DNA of 64,000 nucleotides from Duncaniella sp. (GTDB taxonomy: Bacteria > Bacteroidota > Bacteroidia > Bacteroidales > Muribaculaceae), in the NCBI GenBank assembly GCA_023664955.1, contig JAMPEV010000001.1:1259458-1323457 (forward strand), given 5' to 3'. The position numbers and the translations under genes are program-made. Positions 9,114-18,783 of the stretch are shown one piece after another. Under the pieces are notes generated by a model. It worked only from the letters and a program-made list of their open reading frames with translations, was not told the origin of the DNA and ran no database searches. Position 1 is the stretch's first letter. Each line of letters begins with the position of its first letter.

Positions 9114-9145
9114 CAAAATTAACTCAATCTTTCCATAATTTCAAA
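9114..9145 (-). promoter_or_regulatory. NUDIX gene promoter
   Basis: TTTG at 9142-9145, 20 bp spacing, then TAATTTTG at 9114-9121 on the minus strand. The predicted transcript begins about 25 bases before the ATG at 9081 and so rules out the upstream in-frame GTG. Confidence 0.65.
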
Positions 9146-9245
9146 ATACACGAGTAAAAACAGAAAGCCGGGATATACAGTGATGCCGATAGAAATCACT
9201 ATTGTCTCTTAATAAATACAACTCTCAGTCCAATTATAAAACGAG

Positions 9246-9287
9246 AAAAATCCCGGAATTGGAAAAATAACCGATTCCGGGATTTTT
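9246..9287. terminator. Strong hairpin terminator after rubrerythrin
   Basis: AAAAATCCCGGAAT pairs perfectly with ATTCCGGGATTTTT (14 bp, 14-base loop), with T runs on both strands. On the minus strand it lies about 45 bp past the rubrerythrin stop codon. Confidence 0.88.
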
Positions 9288-9331
9288 AGTTTTTGCATAA
9301 ACACCTGAAGGTGCATCCTGCCAGACAAGGA

Positions 9332-9919
9332 TTATTCATCAAGAATATCCATTGCCATATAGTGTTCACGAGGATGGTCGCAAGCCGGGCATTTTACCGG
9401 AGGCTCGGTGCCTAAGTACTCGTAACCACACACAAGGCATTTCCAAATAATAGGTTTGTCACGTTTCCAAACTGTGCCGTTCTTTACCTGGTCTAGGTAA
9501 CGCTCGAAGCGAGCACGGTGGTGATTCTCGATATCGGCAATTGCGCGGAAGTGAGAAGCGATTTCGGGAAATCCCTCTTCATCGGCAACCTTCGCTGCAT
9601 CGGTGTACATCTGCACACCCTCCACCATCTCCTCGTGTGCAGCACACGCAAGGTTAGAAGCTGTATCGCCAATTACGCCAGCGTCCACGGCCATGTCGCA
9701 GTCTACTGAACCTCCCTGAAGCATCTTGAAGAACACTTTTCCATGGTGCATTTCATTGTCAGCAGTCTCACGGAATATCTGTCCGATAGGAAAATAGTTC
9801 TCTTTATCCGCCTGCTGGGCGTAGAACATATAACGGGTATAAGCCGATGACTCTGCCATGTAGGCTATCACAAGATTCTTCTCGGTCTTAGTTCCTTTAA
9901 TACTTTTTGTTGTAGCCAT
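9332..9919 (-). CDS. Rubrerythrin (first of two)
   Basis: A 195-residue rubrerythrin, a cytoplasmic non-haem iron peroxidase of anaerobes that reduces hydrogen peroxide using electrons from NADH through rubredoxin-like partners. The N-terminal ferritin-like diiron domain (about 1-145) carries Glu ligands in AESSAYTRY, in ETADNEMHH and in EIASHFRAIADIENHH; the C-terminal rubredoxin-like domain (about 158-195) has two CxxC knuckles, CLVCGY and CPACDH, for the single Fe. It is transcribed alone, bounded by strong hairpins on both sides. A second copy lies at 19653-20234 on the other strand and is clearly divergent from this one, for example in the first helix. Confidence 0.94.
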   Translation of the reverse strand: MATTKSIKGTKTEKNLVIAYMAESSAYTRYMFYAQQADKENYFPIGQIFRETADNEMHHGKVFFKMLQGGSVDCDMAVDAGVIGDTASNLACAAHEEMVEGVQMYTDAAKVADEEGFPEIASHFRAIADIENHHRARFERYLDQVKNGTVWKRDKPIIWKCLVCGYEYLGTEPPVKCPACDHPREHYMAMDILDE

Positions 9920-10005
9920 AATATTAGGAATGTTTAATAGTTGAATACTTATATCTACAAAACATCTATTTAGAAAATAAGTTCATTCATTTCATACAAA
10001 ACGTA

Positions 10006-10043
10006 AAATAGGCCAGACAAAAAAAACACCGTCTGGCCTATTT
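10006..10043. terminator. Hairpin terminator after the SIMPL-domain gene
   Basis: AAATAGGCCAGAC pairs with GTCTGGCCTATTT, a perfect 13-bp stem with a T-rich flank on the minus strand, 25 bp past the stop codon at 10069. Confidence 0.85.
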
Positions 10044-10068
10044 CATAACAATCGTATATTTTAACATC

Positions 10069-10764
10069 CTAATCTTCAAGATAGTACACAATAGTAGATA
10101 CCACTCGTACTTTCTTTATATAAGGAGTGCTGGAATCAGAATCGTCAATTGAAAATTGTCCCTGATGGGCTGTCTTAATCTTGCCAACCCGACTGTCACT
10201 ATCAGCGGCAAACTGAGCGGCTGCCTCGCGTGCCGCTTTGGTTGCTTCCCCTATCATTTCAGGTTTGATAGAATTCAATCCGGTAAATTGATAGTTGATA
10301 TACGAATTGGAGAATGCTATGCCCTGCTTAAGAAGTTCCGACTGTCGGTTTAGTAATTCACGTACTTTGTCAACCTTTTTGGTCGTTACTGTCAATGTGC
10401 AGTTAATGGCATATTTGTACTTAAAGGAATCAGAGCTGTAACGATTAGATGCCGCGTCGTAAGTGTCAGGCGGATTTACTGAAATTTCGTCCTCGTTTAT
10501 TCCATTTGAAGTTAAAAACTTGATAATGGTAGCATTGTTATTACTTACATTGTCATAGATGGACTGAAGGTCATTACCGGCTAACGAATATGTAATAGGC
10601 CATGTTACCAAATCGGCTTGCACTTCTCGCTCAGCGAGTCCCCTGACAGTCACTTCTCTGTCGCGATATGCGATATTATCAATTCCAGCTTTCAGACAAA
10701 GTCCGAGAATCACAATTGCAATTGCTACTGACAGTGCAGGTGCAAGTTTTTCAATAGATTTCAT
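10069..10764 (-). CDS. SIMPL (DUF541) domain protein
   Basis: A 231-residue protein with one N-terminal membrane helix (about 9-29) followed by a periplasmic SIMPL/DUF541 domain. Family features seen are VTVRGLAEREVQADLVTWPITY just after the helix and the YQFTGLNSIKPEMIGEATKAA segment with the conserved Ala-rich helix. The biochemical role of the family is not settled; related proteins (YggE, BP26) are linked to oxidative stress and some form channel-like rings. It is a single-gene unit with its own promoter and terminator. I cannot assign a substrate. Confidence 0.85.
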   Translation of the reverse strand: MKSIEKLAPALSVAIAIVILGLCLKAGIDNIAYRDREVTVRGLAEREVQADLVTWPITYSLAGNDLQSIYDNVSNNNATIIKFLTSNGINEDEISVNPPDTYDAASNRYSSDSFKYKYAINCTLTVTTKKVDKVRELLNRQSELLKQGIAFSNSYINYQFTGLNSIKPEMIGEATKAAREAAAQFAADSDSRVGKIKTAHQGQFSIDDSDSSTPYIKKVRVVSTIVYYLED

Positions 10765-10795
10765 ATCATTTTTGTTTTATCGTTTTTTTCAATCG

Positions 10796-10827
10796 CAAAT
10801 TTATACATATATAATTAACAACCCAAA
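10796..10827 (-). promoter_or_regulatory. SIMPL gene promoter
   Basis: TTTG at 10824-10827, 20 bp spacing, TAAATTTG at 10796-10803 on the minus strand. It predicts a leader of about 25 bases. Confidence 0.65.
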
Positions 10828-10885
10828 ATATTCGTAATAGTTTACATTATGCAACTGTATATATTTAAAAAAGGGTATATACGAC

Positions 10886-10921
10886 AAAGGTGTCGAAACA
10901 GTTATTCTGTCCGACACCTTT
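10886..10921. terminator. Hairpin terminator after the S9 peptidase
   Basis: AAAGGTGTCG pairs with CGACACCTTT around a 16-base loop, with T runs on both sides, about 45 bp beyond the stop codon of the peptidase gene at 10965. Confidence 0.75.
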
Positions 10922-10964
10922 TATTACATTGGGTCATCAACAATAAAAATCTTTTTGTAATCTC

Positions 10965-13415
10965 CTATAAAGACTTTGGCGGATACATTTCATTCCACCA
11001 TGTAGAGTCGTCCTGGAGATACTTAGCAAACCATGCGAAGATGGTATTCTGCCATTTTTTACGCTTTTCAAAATCTAAAATATGGTGATTTTCACCCTTT
11101 ACAGCCACGAAAGCTGTCTCCCGGCCAAGCAGCTTAAGGGCGGTATACATCTGAATACTCTCACCAACCGGCACGTTAGTGTCAGCATCCCCATGCAGGA
11201 ATAGAAGCGGAGTGTGCACTTTATCGGCATTGTAAAGCGGACTTTGTTTAACATACAAATCCGGATGAGTCCATGGATAGCTATTTGCCATGCTCACCTC
11301 GCTATAAGAATATCCCCAATAACCTTCGCCCCAGTAACTTGTGTGGTCACTGATACCGGCATGAGAAATTGCAGCTGCAAATATATCGGTCTTAGTCTGG
11401 AGATATTGAGTCATGAAGCCTCCGTAGGATGCTCCTATACATCCTATTTTCTTAGCGTTAACATATGGATGAATATTTGTGAACTCCTTGACAGCTTCAA
11501 TAATATCCTCTGCCACGCCTTCGCCGGCAGTGTTTACATGGCGAGCTGAAAATTCCTGTCCGAAACCGGTGGCGCCACTCGGTATTACCACAAGTACCAC
11601 ATATCCTTGAGCAGCATAAGCATGATGGGGATAACGGCTCTCGAAATTGCGCGATGTAGGATTACATCCTCCATAATAATTCACAATCATCGGATATTTC
11701 CTTGACGGATCAAAGTCGGCCGGAAGAATATAACGCGCACATAGTGTATCACCGCGTGAGGTCACGAAGTCCCAAGCCTCACATTTCCCAAGTTTAACAC
11801 CTGCAAGACGCTCCGCACTCAAATCTTCAATAAGATTATGTTTCAAATTCTTGGCGCTCAGGGTATACAATCTGTCAGAATTAACGGCGCCTTGTCCATA
11901 ATAGGCTATCACAGGAGAGTTTCTTGATACTGAGAATGAATTTACCAAATCCTCCTTAGCTCCAAGATTTTCAATTTTACCACTCGAAGGATTAAGCCGG
12001 TATAATGAGATGCAATCGCGATTTTCAGCCGTGAAATAAACGTTATTATCGAATCTACTCCAAACCACACTTTCAATAGCAGGATTGAAATCACGTGTTA
12101 ACGGACTGACTTTTTTAGTAGCTATATCCATGACATACAATTGGTTGTCGGTCATGCTTGGAGTCTGTCCGTCCCTCACATTCTTTCCAACGGAATTAAA
12201 CGCCTCAGGCGTGCCTTTAAGAAGCACCTTTTTGCCATCAGGAGAGAACCATGCTCCTGCGAAAAAGCCATCTCTGTCAATTAAAAGTTCCGAATCAAGA
12301 GTGATAAGATCCATCATGTAAAGAGACACAAGTGATGTAGGTCTCTTTTCAAGACGGCTCTCCCCTACTGTAAACAGGATTTTATTGCCATCATCCGAAA
12401 TATCAGCCAACGATGAACCTTTGAACCCGAAGGTCAATGGTTGCAAATGTCCGGTTTTGAGATCATACTTTAACAATGAAGTTCTATTTCTCCATCCGGG
12501 TTGACGGTCCTCAGGTTGGACTACTTCGTAAATGTCCTTATCCTCCTCCGGACCTTTTTCCATCTTCGTCACAATAATAAATTCTTCACTGGGCGAAACA
12601 GCTATTCTGCCCTCCGGAATCGACTTTGCCAGCACGGTTTCAACACCACTCAAAGGGTCAGTCGCAACTAATTCTGTCTTATCTCCATGTTTACGTGTGC
12701 CATAAAGTCGGTCACTTGATGGCATCCATCTTTTCCATCCATTTAAAGCTGAAAGTTGCTCTCCGGTGGAAGCGTCAACCACACTATATGAATAAGTGAT
12801 TTTGCCATTTACATCAGTATCAGAATGTCCGATAACCACGTATTTTCCACTCGGTGAAACCGATGCACCATATAGACGCTTTCCTATAATAACATCCATA
12901 AGGGTGTACCGTCGGTCACCATCTCCGGCAAACACCCAGTTCTCAGGCTTTTCGGTCTCTACGCTGATCTTAATCGCGTCCGAATCGTTACCGTTTGTCA
13001 AACATTTCACCACGATTTCATGGGTTGCCGGTGAAAGAGAAAGAGAATGATTATCAACCTTCTTTCCGTCAACATAGAGGTGGTGATTCTTCACACCTTC
13101 AACTTTAATTTTGCCCTTAGCGTATCCCGGATTGTCCAACTTAAATGATAAGAAGTGTATGGCATTTCCATTGGATGTGGGTATCACAGAGTCGCCACAC
13201 TCTACCCCGTCCTTTGCCAATTCTATCGGCAATGGTAGATTTAGCAGCGATATAGTATCGAATTTTTTTGAATTCACATCCACACTGTCCACCTGAAATG
13301 GGGCTTTAACATTGAAAGGTCCCGCATATTTCAGCGAGGTCACATTTACAATCTTTGCACCCGCGCCCGTGACAATCCCGAGTGTAAGTGCGAAGGTTAA
13401 CAATTTCTTATACAT
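10965..13415 (-). CDS. S9 family prolyl oligopeptidase-type serine peptidase
   Basis: An 816-residue exported peptidase of the S9 (DPP4/prolyl oligopeptidase) type. A signal peptide covers residues 1 to about 20, ending near GAGAK. The middle (about 170-560) has the repeated segments of a beta-propeller; the C-terminal alpha/beta-hydrolase domain holds the triad, with Ser663 in GASYGGF, Asp745 in HGDADTNVP and His near 777 in GENHH. Such enzymes trim dipeptides or small peptides in the periplasm. It is monocistronic. It could be a DPP IV, V or acylaminoacyl type; the sequence alone does not decide, and no Glu-Glu motif diagnostic for DPP IV was recognised. Confidence 0.9.
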   Translation of the reverse strand: MYKKLLTFALTLGIVTGAGAKIVNVTSLKYAGPFNVKAPFQVDSVDVNSKKFDTISLLNLPLPIELAKDGVECGDSVIPTSNGNAIHFLSFKLDNPGYAKGKIKVEGVKNHHLYVDGKKVDNHSLSLSPATHEIVVKCLTNGNDSDAIKISVETEKPENWVFAGDGDRRYTLMDVIIGKRLYGASVSPSGKYVVIGHSDTDVNGKITYSYSVVDASTGEQLSALNGWKRWMPSSDRLYGTRKHGDKTELVATDPLSGVETVLAKSIPEGRIAVSPSEEFIIVTKMEKGPEEDKDIYEVVQPEDRQPGWRNRTSLLKYDLKTGHLQPLTFGFKGSSLADISDDGNKILFTVGESRLEKRPTSLVSLYMMDLITLDSELLIDRDGFFAGAWFSPDGKKVLLKGTPEAFNSVGKNVRDGQTPSMTDNQLYVMDIATKKVSPLTRDFNPAIESVVWSRFDNNVYFTAENRDCISLYRLNPSSGKIENLGAKEDLVNSFSVSRNSPVIAYYGQGAVNSDRLYTLSAKNLKHNLIEDLSAERLAGVKLGKCEAWDFVTSRGDTLCARYILPADFDPSRKYPMIVNYYGGCNPTSRNFESRYPHHAYAAQGYVVLVVIPSGATGFGQEFSARHVNTAGEGVAEDIIEAVKEFTNIHPYVNAKKIGCIGASYGGFMTQYLQTKTDIFAAAISHAGISDHTSYWGEGYWGYSYSEVSMANSYPWTHPDLYVKQSPLYNADKVHTPLLFLHGDADTNVPVGESIQMYTALKLLGRETAFVAVKGENHHILDFEKRKKWQNTIFAWFAKYLQDDSTWWNEMYPPKSL

Positions 13416-13483
13416 AGTCTTAATATTACTTTTTCTTTCGAGTTGGTTTACTAAGCTGCAAACTACGTCACTTCAAATCACTG

Positions 13484-13491
13484 CAAATTTA
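13484..13491 (-). promoter_or_regulatory. Possible -7 element of the S9 peptidase
   Basis: TAAATTTG on the minus strand, 69 bases before the start codon. No TTTG is seen at the expected upstream spacing, so this is weak. Confidence 0.35.
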
Positions 13492-13544
13492 ATCATTTTC
13501 GCAGAATTTTTGATTCTAATTTTTTCATTTTTATAGGAAATTAG

Positions 13545-13552
13545 TAATTTTG
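13545..13552 (+). promoter_or_regulatory. Possible -7 element of the aldo/keto reductase gene
   Basis: TAATTTTG on the plus strand about 35 bases before the start codon. A matching -33 TTTG is not found at usual spacing. Confidence 0.4.
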
Positions 13553-13590
13553 GCTCTTCATAACGATTATACTCATCATTCTTAATGATT

Positions 13591-14562
13591 ATGGAATATA
13601 GATATTGTGGCAAAAGCGGACTACAGCTCCCGGTAATCTCATTGGGTCTATGGCATAATTTCGGTGACACAACCTCCTTGTCAACTCAGGAGGAAATCGT
13701 GTTGCATGCGTTTGAAAAGGGAATAACTCATTTTGACCTTGCCAACAACTACGGCCCCCCCGCTGGTAGTGCGGAAGAGAATTTCGGTCGTATATTGAAA
13801 AAAGACTTAAAGTCTCACCGCGATGAAATAATCGTATCCTCTAAAGCCGGGCACTATATGTGGCCCGGACCTTACGGCGACATGACTTCGCGTAAAAATA
13901 CGTTCGCGAGCCTACACCAAAGTCTTAAACGCACCGGATTGGAATATTTTGACATCTTTTACAGTCATCGCTATTGCCTTGAAATACCTTTAGAGGAAAC
14001 AGTCCAAGCGCTTATTGATATCGTCAAACAAGGTAAGGCATTATACGTGGGGTTATCTAAGTATCCTGCGGAAATAGCCACCAAAGCCTGCAAAATGATG
14101 GCTGAACAACATGTGCACTGTCTTATTTACCAGGACCGTTATAATATGTTATGTCGTAAGCCTGAGACTAAGCATATCGAGCTCATAGACAATGAAGGAC
14201 TTGGATTTATCGCCTTCTCACCCCTTGCCCAGGGATTACTGACCAACCGCTATATCAATGGCATACCGGAGGATTCCCGTGTTTATAAAGAGGGGGCATT
14301 CCTTCACAAAGAAGATATAACTGCTGAATGGGTGGAAAAGGCAAGGAAACTAAACGAGGTAGCATCCGGACGTGGACAATCTTTGGCTCAAATGTCTCTT
14401 TCGTGGATTCTCGCAAAGCGTTATGTTACCTCGGTTATAGCCGGTGTCAGCTCATCAAGCCAGCTCGATGATAATCTGGCTGCTATTAATTCGCCACATT
14501 TTACCGAGGAAGAGTTGCTTGAAATTGACGAAATTATGGGCCACTCAATAGTTCGACAATAG
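13591..14562 (+). CDS. Aldo/keto reductase (YghZ-like)
   Basis: A 323-residue NADPH-dependent aldo/keto reductase of the AKR14/YghZ-like group, which in E. coli reduces L-glyceraldehyde 3-phosphate and methylglyoxal. The catalytic tetrad can be traced: Asp and Tyr in THFDLANNYGPPAGSAEENFG (about 47-67), Lys in SSKAGHYMWPGPYGD (about 91), and His in DIFYSHRYC (about 128). The GSAEENFGRIL and WPGPYGD stretches are typical of this group. Two in-frame ATGs lie at 13585 and 13591; the second matches the usual family start MEYRYCGKSGL. Natural substrate unknown. It stands alone with a hairpin downstream. Confidence 0.9.
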   Translation: MEYRYCGKSGLQLPVISLGLWHNFGDTTSLSTQEEIVLHAFEKGITHFDLANNYGPPAGSAEENFGRILKKDLKSHRDEIIVSSKAGHYMWPGPYGDMTSRKNTFASLHQSLKRTGLEYFDIFYSHRYCLEIPLEETVQALIDIVKQGKALYVGLSKYPAEIATKACKMMAEQHVHCLIYQDRYNMLCRKPETKHIELIDNEGLGFIAFSPLAQGLLTNRYINGIPEDSRVYKEGAFLHKEDITAEWVEKARKLNEVASGRGQSLAQMSLSWILAKRYVTSVIAGVSSSSQLDDNLAAINSPHFTEEELLEIDEIMGHSIVRQ

Positions 14563-14590
14563 TCATTCATCACATATAGGCTATTTTTAT

Positions 14591-14630
14591 GAGGTTGTTA
14601 GTAATTGTTTATATGATGACTGACAACCTC
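14591..14630 (+). terminator. Hairpin after the aldo/keto reductase
   Basis: GAGGTTGT pairs with ACAACCTC (8 bp, 24-base loop) followed by TTT, 28 bp past the stop codon. The long loop makes it only moderately convincing. Confidence 0.55.
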
Positions 14631-14788
14631 TTTAAAGTAATCTCAAAAAATAACTTGGTAACGTTCATTAACGAAGCGTAAAACGTGGCATATTTGTCAT
14701 GTTTATCATCTTCGCTACTCATAAACAATTCCGGAAACTTTCTTACGACACTTTCCACCTTAAAAAATGACAATTTAAATTGCGCTCA

Positions 14789-14820
14789 ATTGCATTTATG
14801 AGAAAAATTTCGTAACTTTG
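14789..14820 (+). promoter_or_regulatory. uvrA promoter
   Basis: TTG at 14790-14792, 20 bp spacing, TAACTTTG at 14813-14820. The predicted transcript starts near 14825-14827, which excludes the ATG at 14822 and favours the ATG at 14846. Confidence 0.65.
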
Positions 14821-14845
14821 TATGTTACGAATGAAAAAACAGACA

Positions 14846-17713
14846 ATGCAACAAAAGGAACAAAATATATCCATTTTAGGGGCTAAGGTAAATAATCTTA
14901 AAAATGTGGACGTAGAGATTCCGCGCGGGAAGTTAGTGGTTATCACCGGTGTCTCCGGATCAGGAAAATCTTCTCTCGCTTTCGACACTCTTTACGCTGA
15001 AGGTCAGCGCAGATACGTGGAAAGTTTGAGCAGCTACGCCCGACAGTTTATGGGGAAAATGCCGAAGCCTGAATGTAAAGCTATAATCGGACTTCCACCT
15101 GCAATAGCAATAGAACAAAAAGTAAACACACGCAACCCTCGAAGCACCGTAGGAACATCAACTGAAATTTACGACTATCTACGGCTACTTTTTGGTAGAA
15201 TAGGAAGGACTTTTTCACCCATAAGCGGCGATGAAGTAAAGAAACACACCATTGAAGATGTTGTAGCTGCCGCCTTGGCATACCCGGATGGCACACGCAT
15301 TGCAATTGCCGCCCCAATTATTCTTCCTGATGGCCGTAAATTCTCCTCTCAGTTGGATGTCTTCCTAAAAGCAGGTTACTCCCGACTTATTAAGGAAAAG
15401 GAATTCATAGAAATTGAAGAGCTACTAAATGATATAAAAAATTCTGATGATCCCGACAAATATCATCCGACAGATTACCTTCTGCTCGTCGACCGACTTG
15501 CAGTATCCCATAGCGGAGACGAGCTTAGTCGCCTTGCCGATTCTATCGAGACTGCCTTCTTTGAAGGACGTGACAAACTCAATCTTCTTATTTGGACGGA
15601 AAAAGACGGGGTCAAGAATCTGGAGTTCTCCAAAATCTTTGAAGCTGACGGTATGCGGTTTGAGGAGCCGACAGAAATGACTTTTAATTTCAATAATCCG
15701 GTTGGTGCATGCCCTACTTGTGAAGGTTTTGGAAAAGTGTTGGGAATTGATGAGCGTTTGGTGGTCCCGAACAACACTCTCTCAGTTTACGATGACGCTG
15801 TGGCTTGCTGGAGGGGTGATAAAATGAGTGAATGGAAACGTGCGTTCATTCATTCGTGCCATAAATACTCCTTCCCCATACATAAACCATATATCGACCT
15901 CACTCAGAAAGAGAAGGATCTCCTTTGGCACGGTCCGGAGAGCGAACGAAATGACAAGAAGAAGAAACTGTCGTACAGTGATTTCCCATCAATCGACAAC
16001 TTCTTCCGAATGGTTGATGAAAATTTGTATAAGATTCAATATCGCGTCATGAGAGCTCGCTACCAAGGTAAAACTACTTGCCCGGATTGCCATGGCTCTC
16101 GCCTTAAAGTTACAGCAAGTTATGTGAAAGTTGGCGGCAAGAGTATCGGTCAACTTGTCACTATGCCTGTTGAAAAGCTACTCGATTTCTTCAATAAACA
16201 TGAACTAAACGAGCATGACAGCAAAATAGCCAAGCGTCTACTCACAGAGATAACCAACCGCATTTCCTATCTTGTAGAAGTAGGATTGGGCTACCTCACC
16301 CTCGACCGGCTATCTTCCACCCTTTCTGGAGGTGAAAGTCAGCGCATCAACCTTGCGACTTCACTCGGAAGCAGTCTTGTAGGGTCACTTTATATTATCG
16401 ATGAGCCCTCTATAGGCCTTCATTCCCGTGACACCGACCGATTGATTTCTGTTTTGAAGAAGCTTCGTGACCTTGGTAACACAGTGGTGGTGGTGGAACA
16501 TGATGAGGAAATTATGCGTGCAGCCGATTATCTTATAGATGTTGGGCCTGATGCCGGACGCCTTGGAGGAACTATAATTTATCAAGGAGACCCGGCTCAA
16601 CTCGTCCCTTCCGAAAAGGGGAAATTAGACTCCAAGTCCTACACAGCCCGATATCTCACCGGTGAACTGAATATACCGGTTCCAAAGAGCCGCCGTAAGT
16701 GGCGTGACTCTATCGAAGTTATTGGCGCATTAGAGAATAATCTTAAGAACATCAATGTCAAATTCCCATTAGGGGTAATGACTGTTGTCACGGGTGTCAG
16801 TGGTTCGGGCAAGTCAACATTGGTACGTGAGATTCTTTTCAAGGCTATGAATCGATATGTGGGAAACACCGGCGATGCTCCGGGTTCATTCCATAAACTC
16901 TCCGGCGACCTTTCAAGAATCAAAAATGTGGAATTTGTGGACCAGAATCCTATTGGAAAATCCACTCGTTCCAATCCGGCAACCTATCTAAAAGCTTTTG
17001 ATGAAATACGCAAACTCTTCGCCTCTACTCAAGGAGCAAAACAGATGGGCTTCTCCGCATCCGATTTCTCATTTAACTCAGAAGGTGGTCGTTGCGAAGA
17101 ATGTAAGGGAGAAGGATTCATCACCATCGAGATGCAGTTCATGGCCGACATCACCATACCCTGTGAAGCCTGCCACGGCAAACGATACCAAAAGGATATT
17201 CTCGAAGTGGAATATCGCGGGAAGAATATCTACGACATTCTTGAAATGACCATCAACCAGGCCATTGAATTTTTCAGTGAAGCAAATGGTGCACAGGAAA
17301 AACGCATCATCAAGCGATTGAAGCCACTTCAGGATGTTGGTCTTGGATATATTAAAATAGGTCAAAACTCATCCTCTTTATCAGGAGGTGAGAATCAGCG
17401 TGTGAAATTGGCATCATTCTTTGCCGATGAGAATAAGGAGCCGACAATGTACATTTTCGATGAGCCTACCACAGGTCTTCATTTCCATGATATTGCCACC
17501 CTTATGAAATCCTTTGACAGATTAATTTCTCTTGGGCATACCGTCATCATCATCGAGCATAATATGGATGTGATAAAATGCGCCGATTATGTCATTGACA
17601 TCGGTCCGGAAGGTGGCGACAAGGGTGGACAAATCGTGGCAACCGGTACTCCCGAGGAGGTAGCAAAAAATAAAAATTCATATACCGGAAAATTCCTTTC
17701 CGAAAAATTATAA
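14846..17713 (+). CDS. uvrA: Excinuclease ABC subunit A
   Basis: A 955-residue UvrA, the damage-recognition ATPase of nucleotide excision repair that loads UvrB. It has two ABC ATPase modules: the first Walker A is [13 protein letters not shown] (about 36-48), the second [11 protein letters not shown] (about 650). Zinc modules appear as [14 protein letters not shown] and [17 protein letters not shown]. Signature motifs SGGESQR and SGGENQR and Walker B boxes [11 protein letters not shown] and [11 protein letters not shown] are intact. In-frame ATGs at 14822 and 14831 are less likely because of the promoter; from 14846 the protein begins like other UvrA proteins just before [11 protein letters not shown]. 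It is followed 29 bp later by the DUF2027-Smr gene. Confidence 0.97.
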   Translation: MQQKEQNISILGAKVNNLKNVDVEIPRGKLVVITGVSGSGKSSLAFDTLYAEGQRRYVESLSSYARQFMGKMPKPECKAIIGLPPAIAIEQKVNTRNPRSTVGTSTEIYDYLRLLFGRIGRTFSPISGDEVKKHTIEDVVAAALAYPDGTRIAIAAPIILPDGRKFSSQLDVFLKAGYSRLIKEKEFIEIEELLNDIKNSDDPDKYHPTDYLLLVDRLAVSHSGDELSRLADSIETAFFEGRDKLNLLIWTEKDGVKNLEFSKIFEADGMRFEEPTEMTFNFNNPVGACPTCEGFGKVLGIDERLVVPNNTLSVYDDAVACWRGDKMSEWKRAFIHSCHKYSFPIHKPYIDLTQKEKDLLWHGPESERNDKKKKLSYSDFPSIDNFFRMVDENLYKIQYRVMRARYQGKTTCPDCHGSRLKVTASYVKVGGKSIGQLVTMPVEKLLDFFNKHELNEHDSKIAKRLLTEITNRISYLVEVGLGYLTLDRLSSTLSGGESQRINLATSLGSSLVGSLYIIDEPSIGLHSRDTDRLISVLKKLRDLGNTVVVVEHDEEIMRAADYLIDVGPDAGRLGGTIIYQGDPAQLVPSEKGKLDSKSYTARYLTGELNIPVPKSRRKWRDSIEVIGALENNLKNINVKFPLGVMTVVTGVSGSGKSTLVREILFKAMNRYVGNTGDAPGSFHKLSGDLSRIKNVEFVDQNPIGKSTRSNPATYLKAFDEIRKLFASTQGAKQMGFSASDFSFNSEGGRCEECKGEGFITIEMQFMADITIPCEACHGKRYQKDILEVEYRGKNIYDILEMTINQAIEFFSEANGAQEKRIIKRLKPLQDVGLGYIKIGQNSSSLSGGENQRVKLASFFADENKEPTMYIFDEPTTGLHFHDIATLMKSFDRLISLGHTVIIIEHNMDVIKCADYVIDIGPEGGDKGGQIVATGTPEEVAKNKNSYTGKFLSEKL

Positions 17714-17742
17714 CTGACAATTAAGTTTCAATTTATCAAAAA

Positions 17743-18783
17743 ATGGCAAAAATAGGTGATCGAGTTCGCTTCCTTAATTCAGTGGGAGGCGGCATCATTA
17801 GAAAAATAGAGGGTAACATAGCATTCGTGGAAGATGACGGATTTGAGACACCGACTCTGCTGCGTGAATGCGTCGTCGTAGCTTCACCAGAGGTCACTGA
17901 AGCAAAAGTTGCCAAGACCCAGGCAGCTGTGACACCGGTCTCTCTTCCTAAGACTGAAGAATGTCCACCTGTCGAAGAAACGCCAAATGGCGACAAACTG
18001 AATGTAGTGCTTGCCTACGAGCCGGCTGAGATTAAACACCTTAACACCACTACGTTTGACACATATCTCATCAACGATTCCAATTATTACCTCTATTTTA
18101 CCTACATGACTCGTGCGGATGGAGATAATGGTTGGATTACCCGTTATGCAGGTGTAGTAGAACCAAATATCCAAGTTTTCCTAGAAGAAATAAAAGGAAG
18201 TGATCTTCCATCAATGGACCGTGTTGCCGTTCAACTAATCGCTTTCAAGAACGACCGTGAATTTAAGCTTAAGTCCCCGGTTGCTATTGAGACACCTCTT
18301 GATACTACCAAGTTTTTCAAGCTTCACTGTTTCCATGACAATATTTACTTCGACAAAGAGGTAATTGCAATTGAGATTGTCAAGGACGACGTCGCTCGTA
18401 ATAGAATGGTCATAGACTCAAGCCGTCTTGAAGAGGGTATAAAAGCAAAAAAGGCAATTGATCGTACTCACCGCAAACCAGTTCAAAAAAAGTCAAAACG
18501 CCCGGATGTAATAGAAGTAGACCTCCATATCAACGAGCTAATCGACTCTACCGCCGGATTATCATCTGCGGATATGCTCAATCTTCAAATTGACGAATTC
18601 CGTAAAATTATGGATGCCAACTTGAAAAACAAAGGACAGAAGATCGTATTCATTCATGGCAAAGGCGAAGGTGTGCTTCGCCAAGCTTTGATGAAGGAAC
18701 TTAACTACCGTTACAAGGGACACCAGGTACAAGATGCCTCGTTTAGAGAATACGGATTTGGAGCAACACAAGTTACAATATGA
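17743..18783 (+). CDS. DUF2027 and Smr domain protein
   Basis: A 346-residue cytoplasmic protein found in Bacteroidetes. The N-terminal segment MAKIGDRVRFLNSVGGGII looks like a small SH3-like beta domain, followed by a linker and a DUF2027 beta-rich region (about 85-220). The C-terminal Smr domain (about 262-346) carries VDLHINEL and FIHGKGEGVLRQAL, the DLH and HGKG motifs found in MutS2-type nicking endonucleases. There are no MutS domains. The Smr domain suggests nucleic-acid cleavage, possibly in ribosome rescue or recombination control, but substrate is unknown. The stop overlaps the next start by 4 bp (ATGA). Confidence 0.88.
   Translation: MAKIGDRVRFLNSVGGGIIRKIEGNIAFVEDDGFETPTLLRECVVVASPEVTEAKVAKTQAAVTPVSLPKTEECPPVEETPNGDKLNVVLAYEPAEIKHLNTTTFDTYLINDSNYYLYFTYMTRADGDNGWITRYAGVVEPNIQVFLEEIKGSDLPSMDRVAVQLIAFKNDREFKLKSPVAIETPLDTTKFFKLHCFHDNIYFDKEVIAIEIVKDDVARNRMVIDSSRLEEGIKAKKAIDRTHRKPVQKKSKRPDVIEVDLHINELIDSTAGLSSADMLNLQIDEFRKIMDANLKNKGQKIVFIHGKGEGVLRQALMKELNYRYKGHQVQDASFREYGFGATQVTI

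Noticed and set aside
8542..9114. NUDIX protein as isopentenyl-diphosphate isomerase
   Set aside because: The fold and Nudix box fit, but isomerase-specific Cys and Glu residues are not evident, and the extended start falls inside the promoter.
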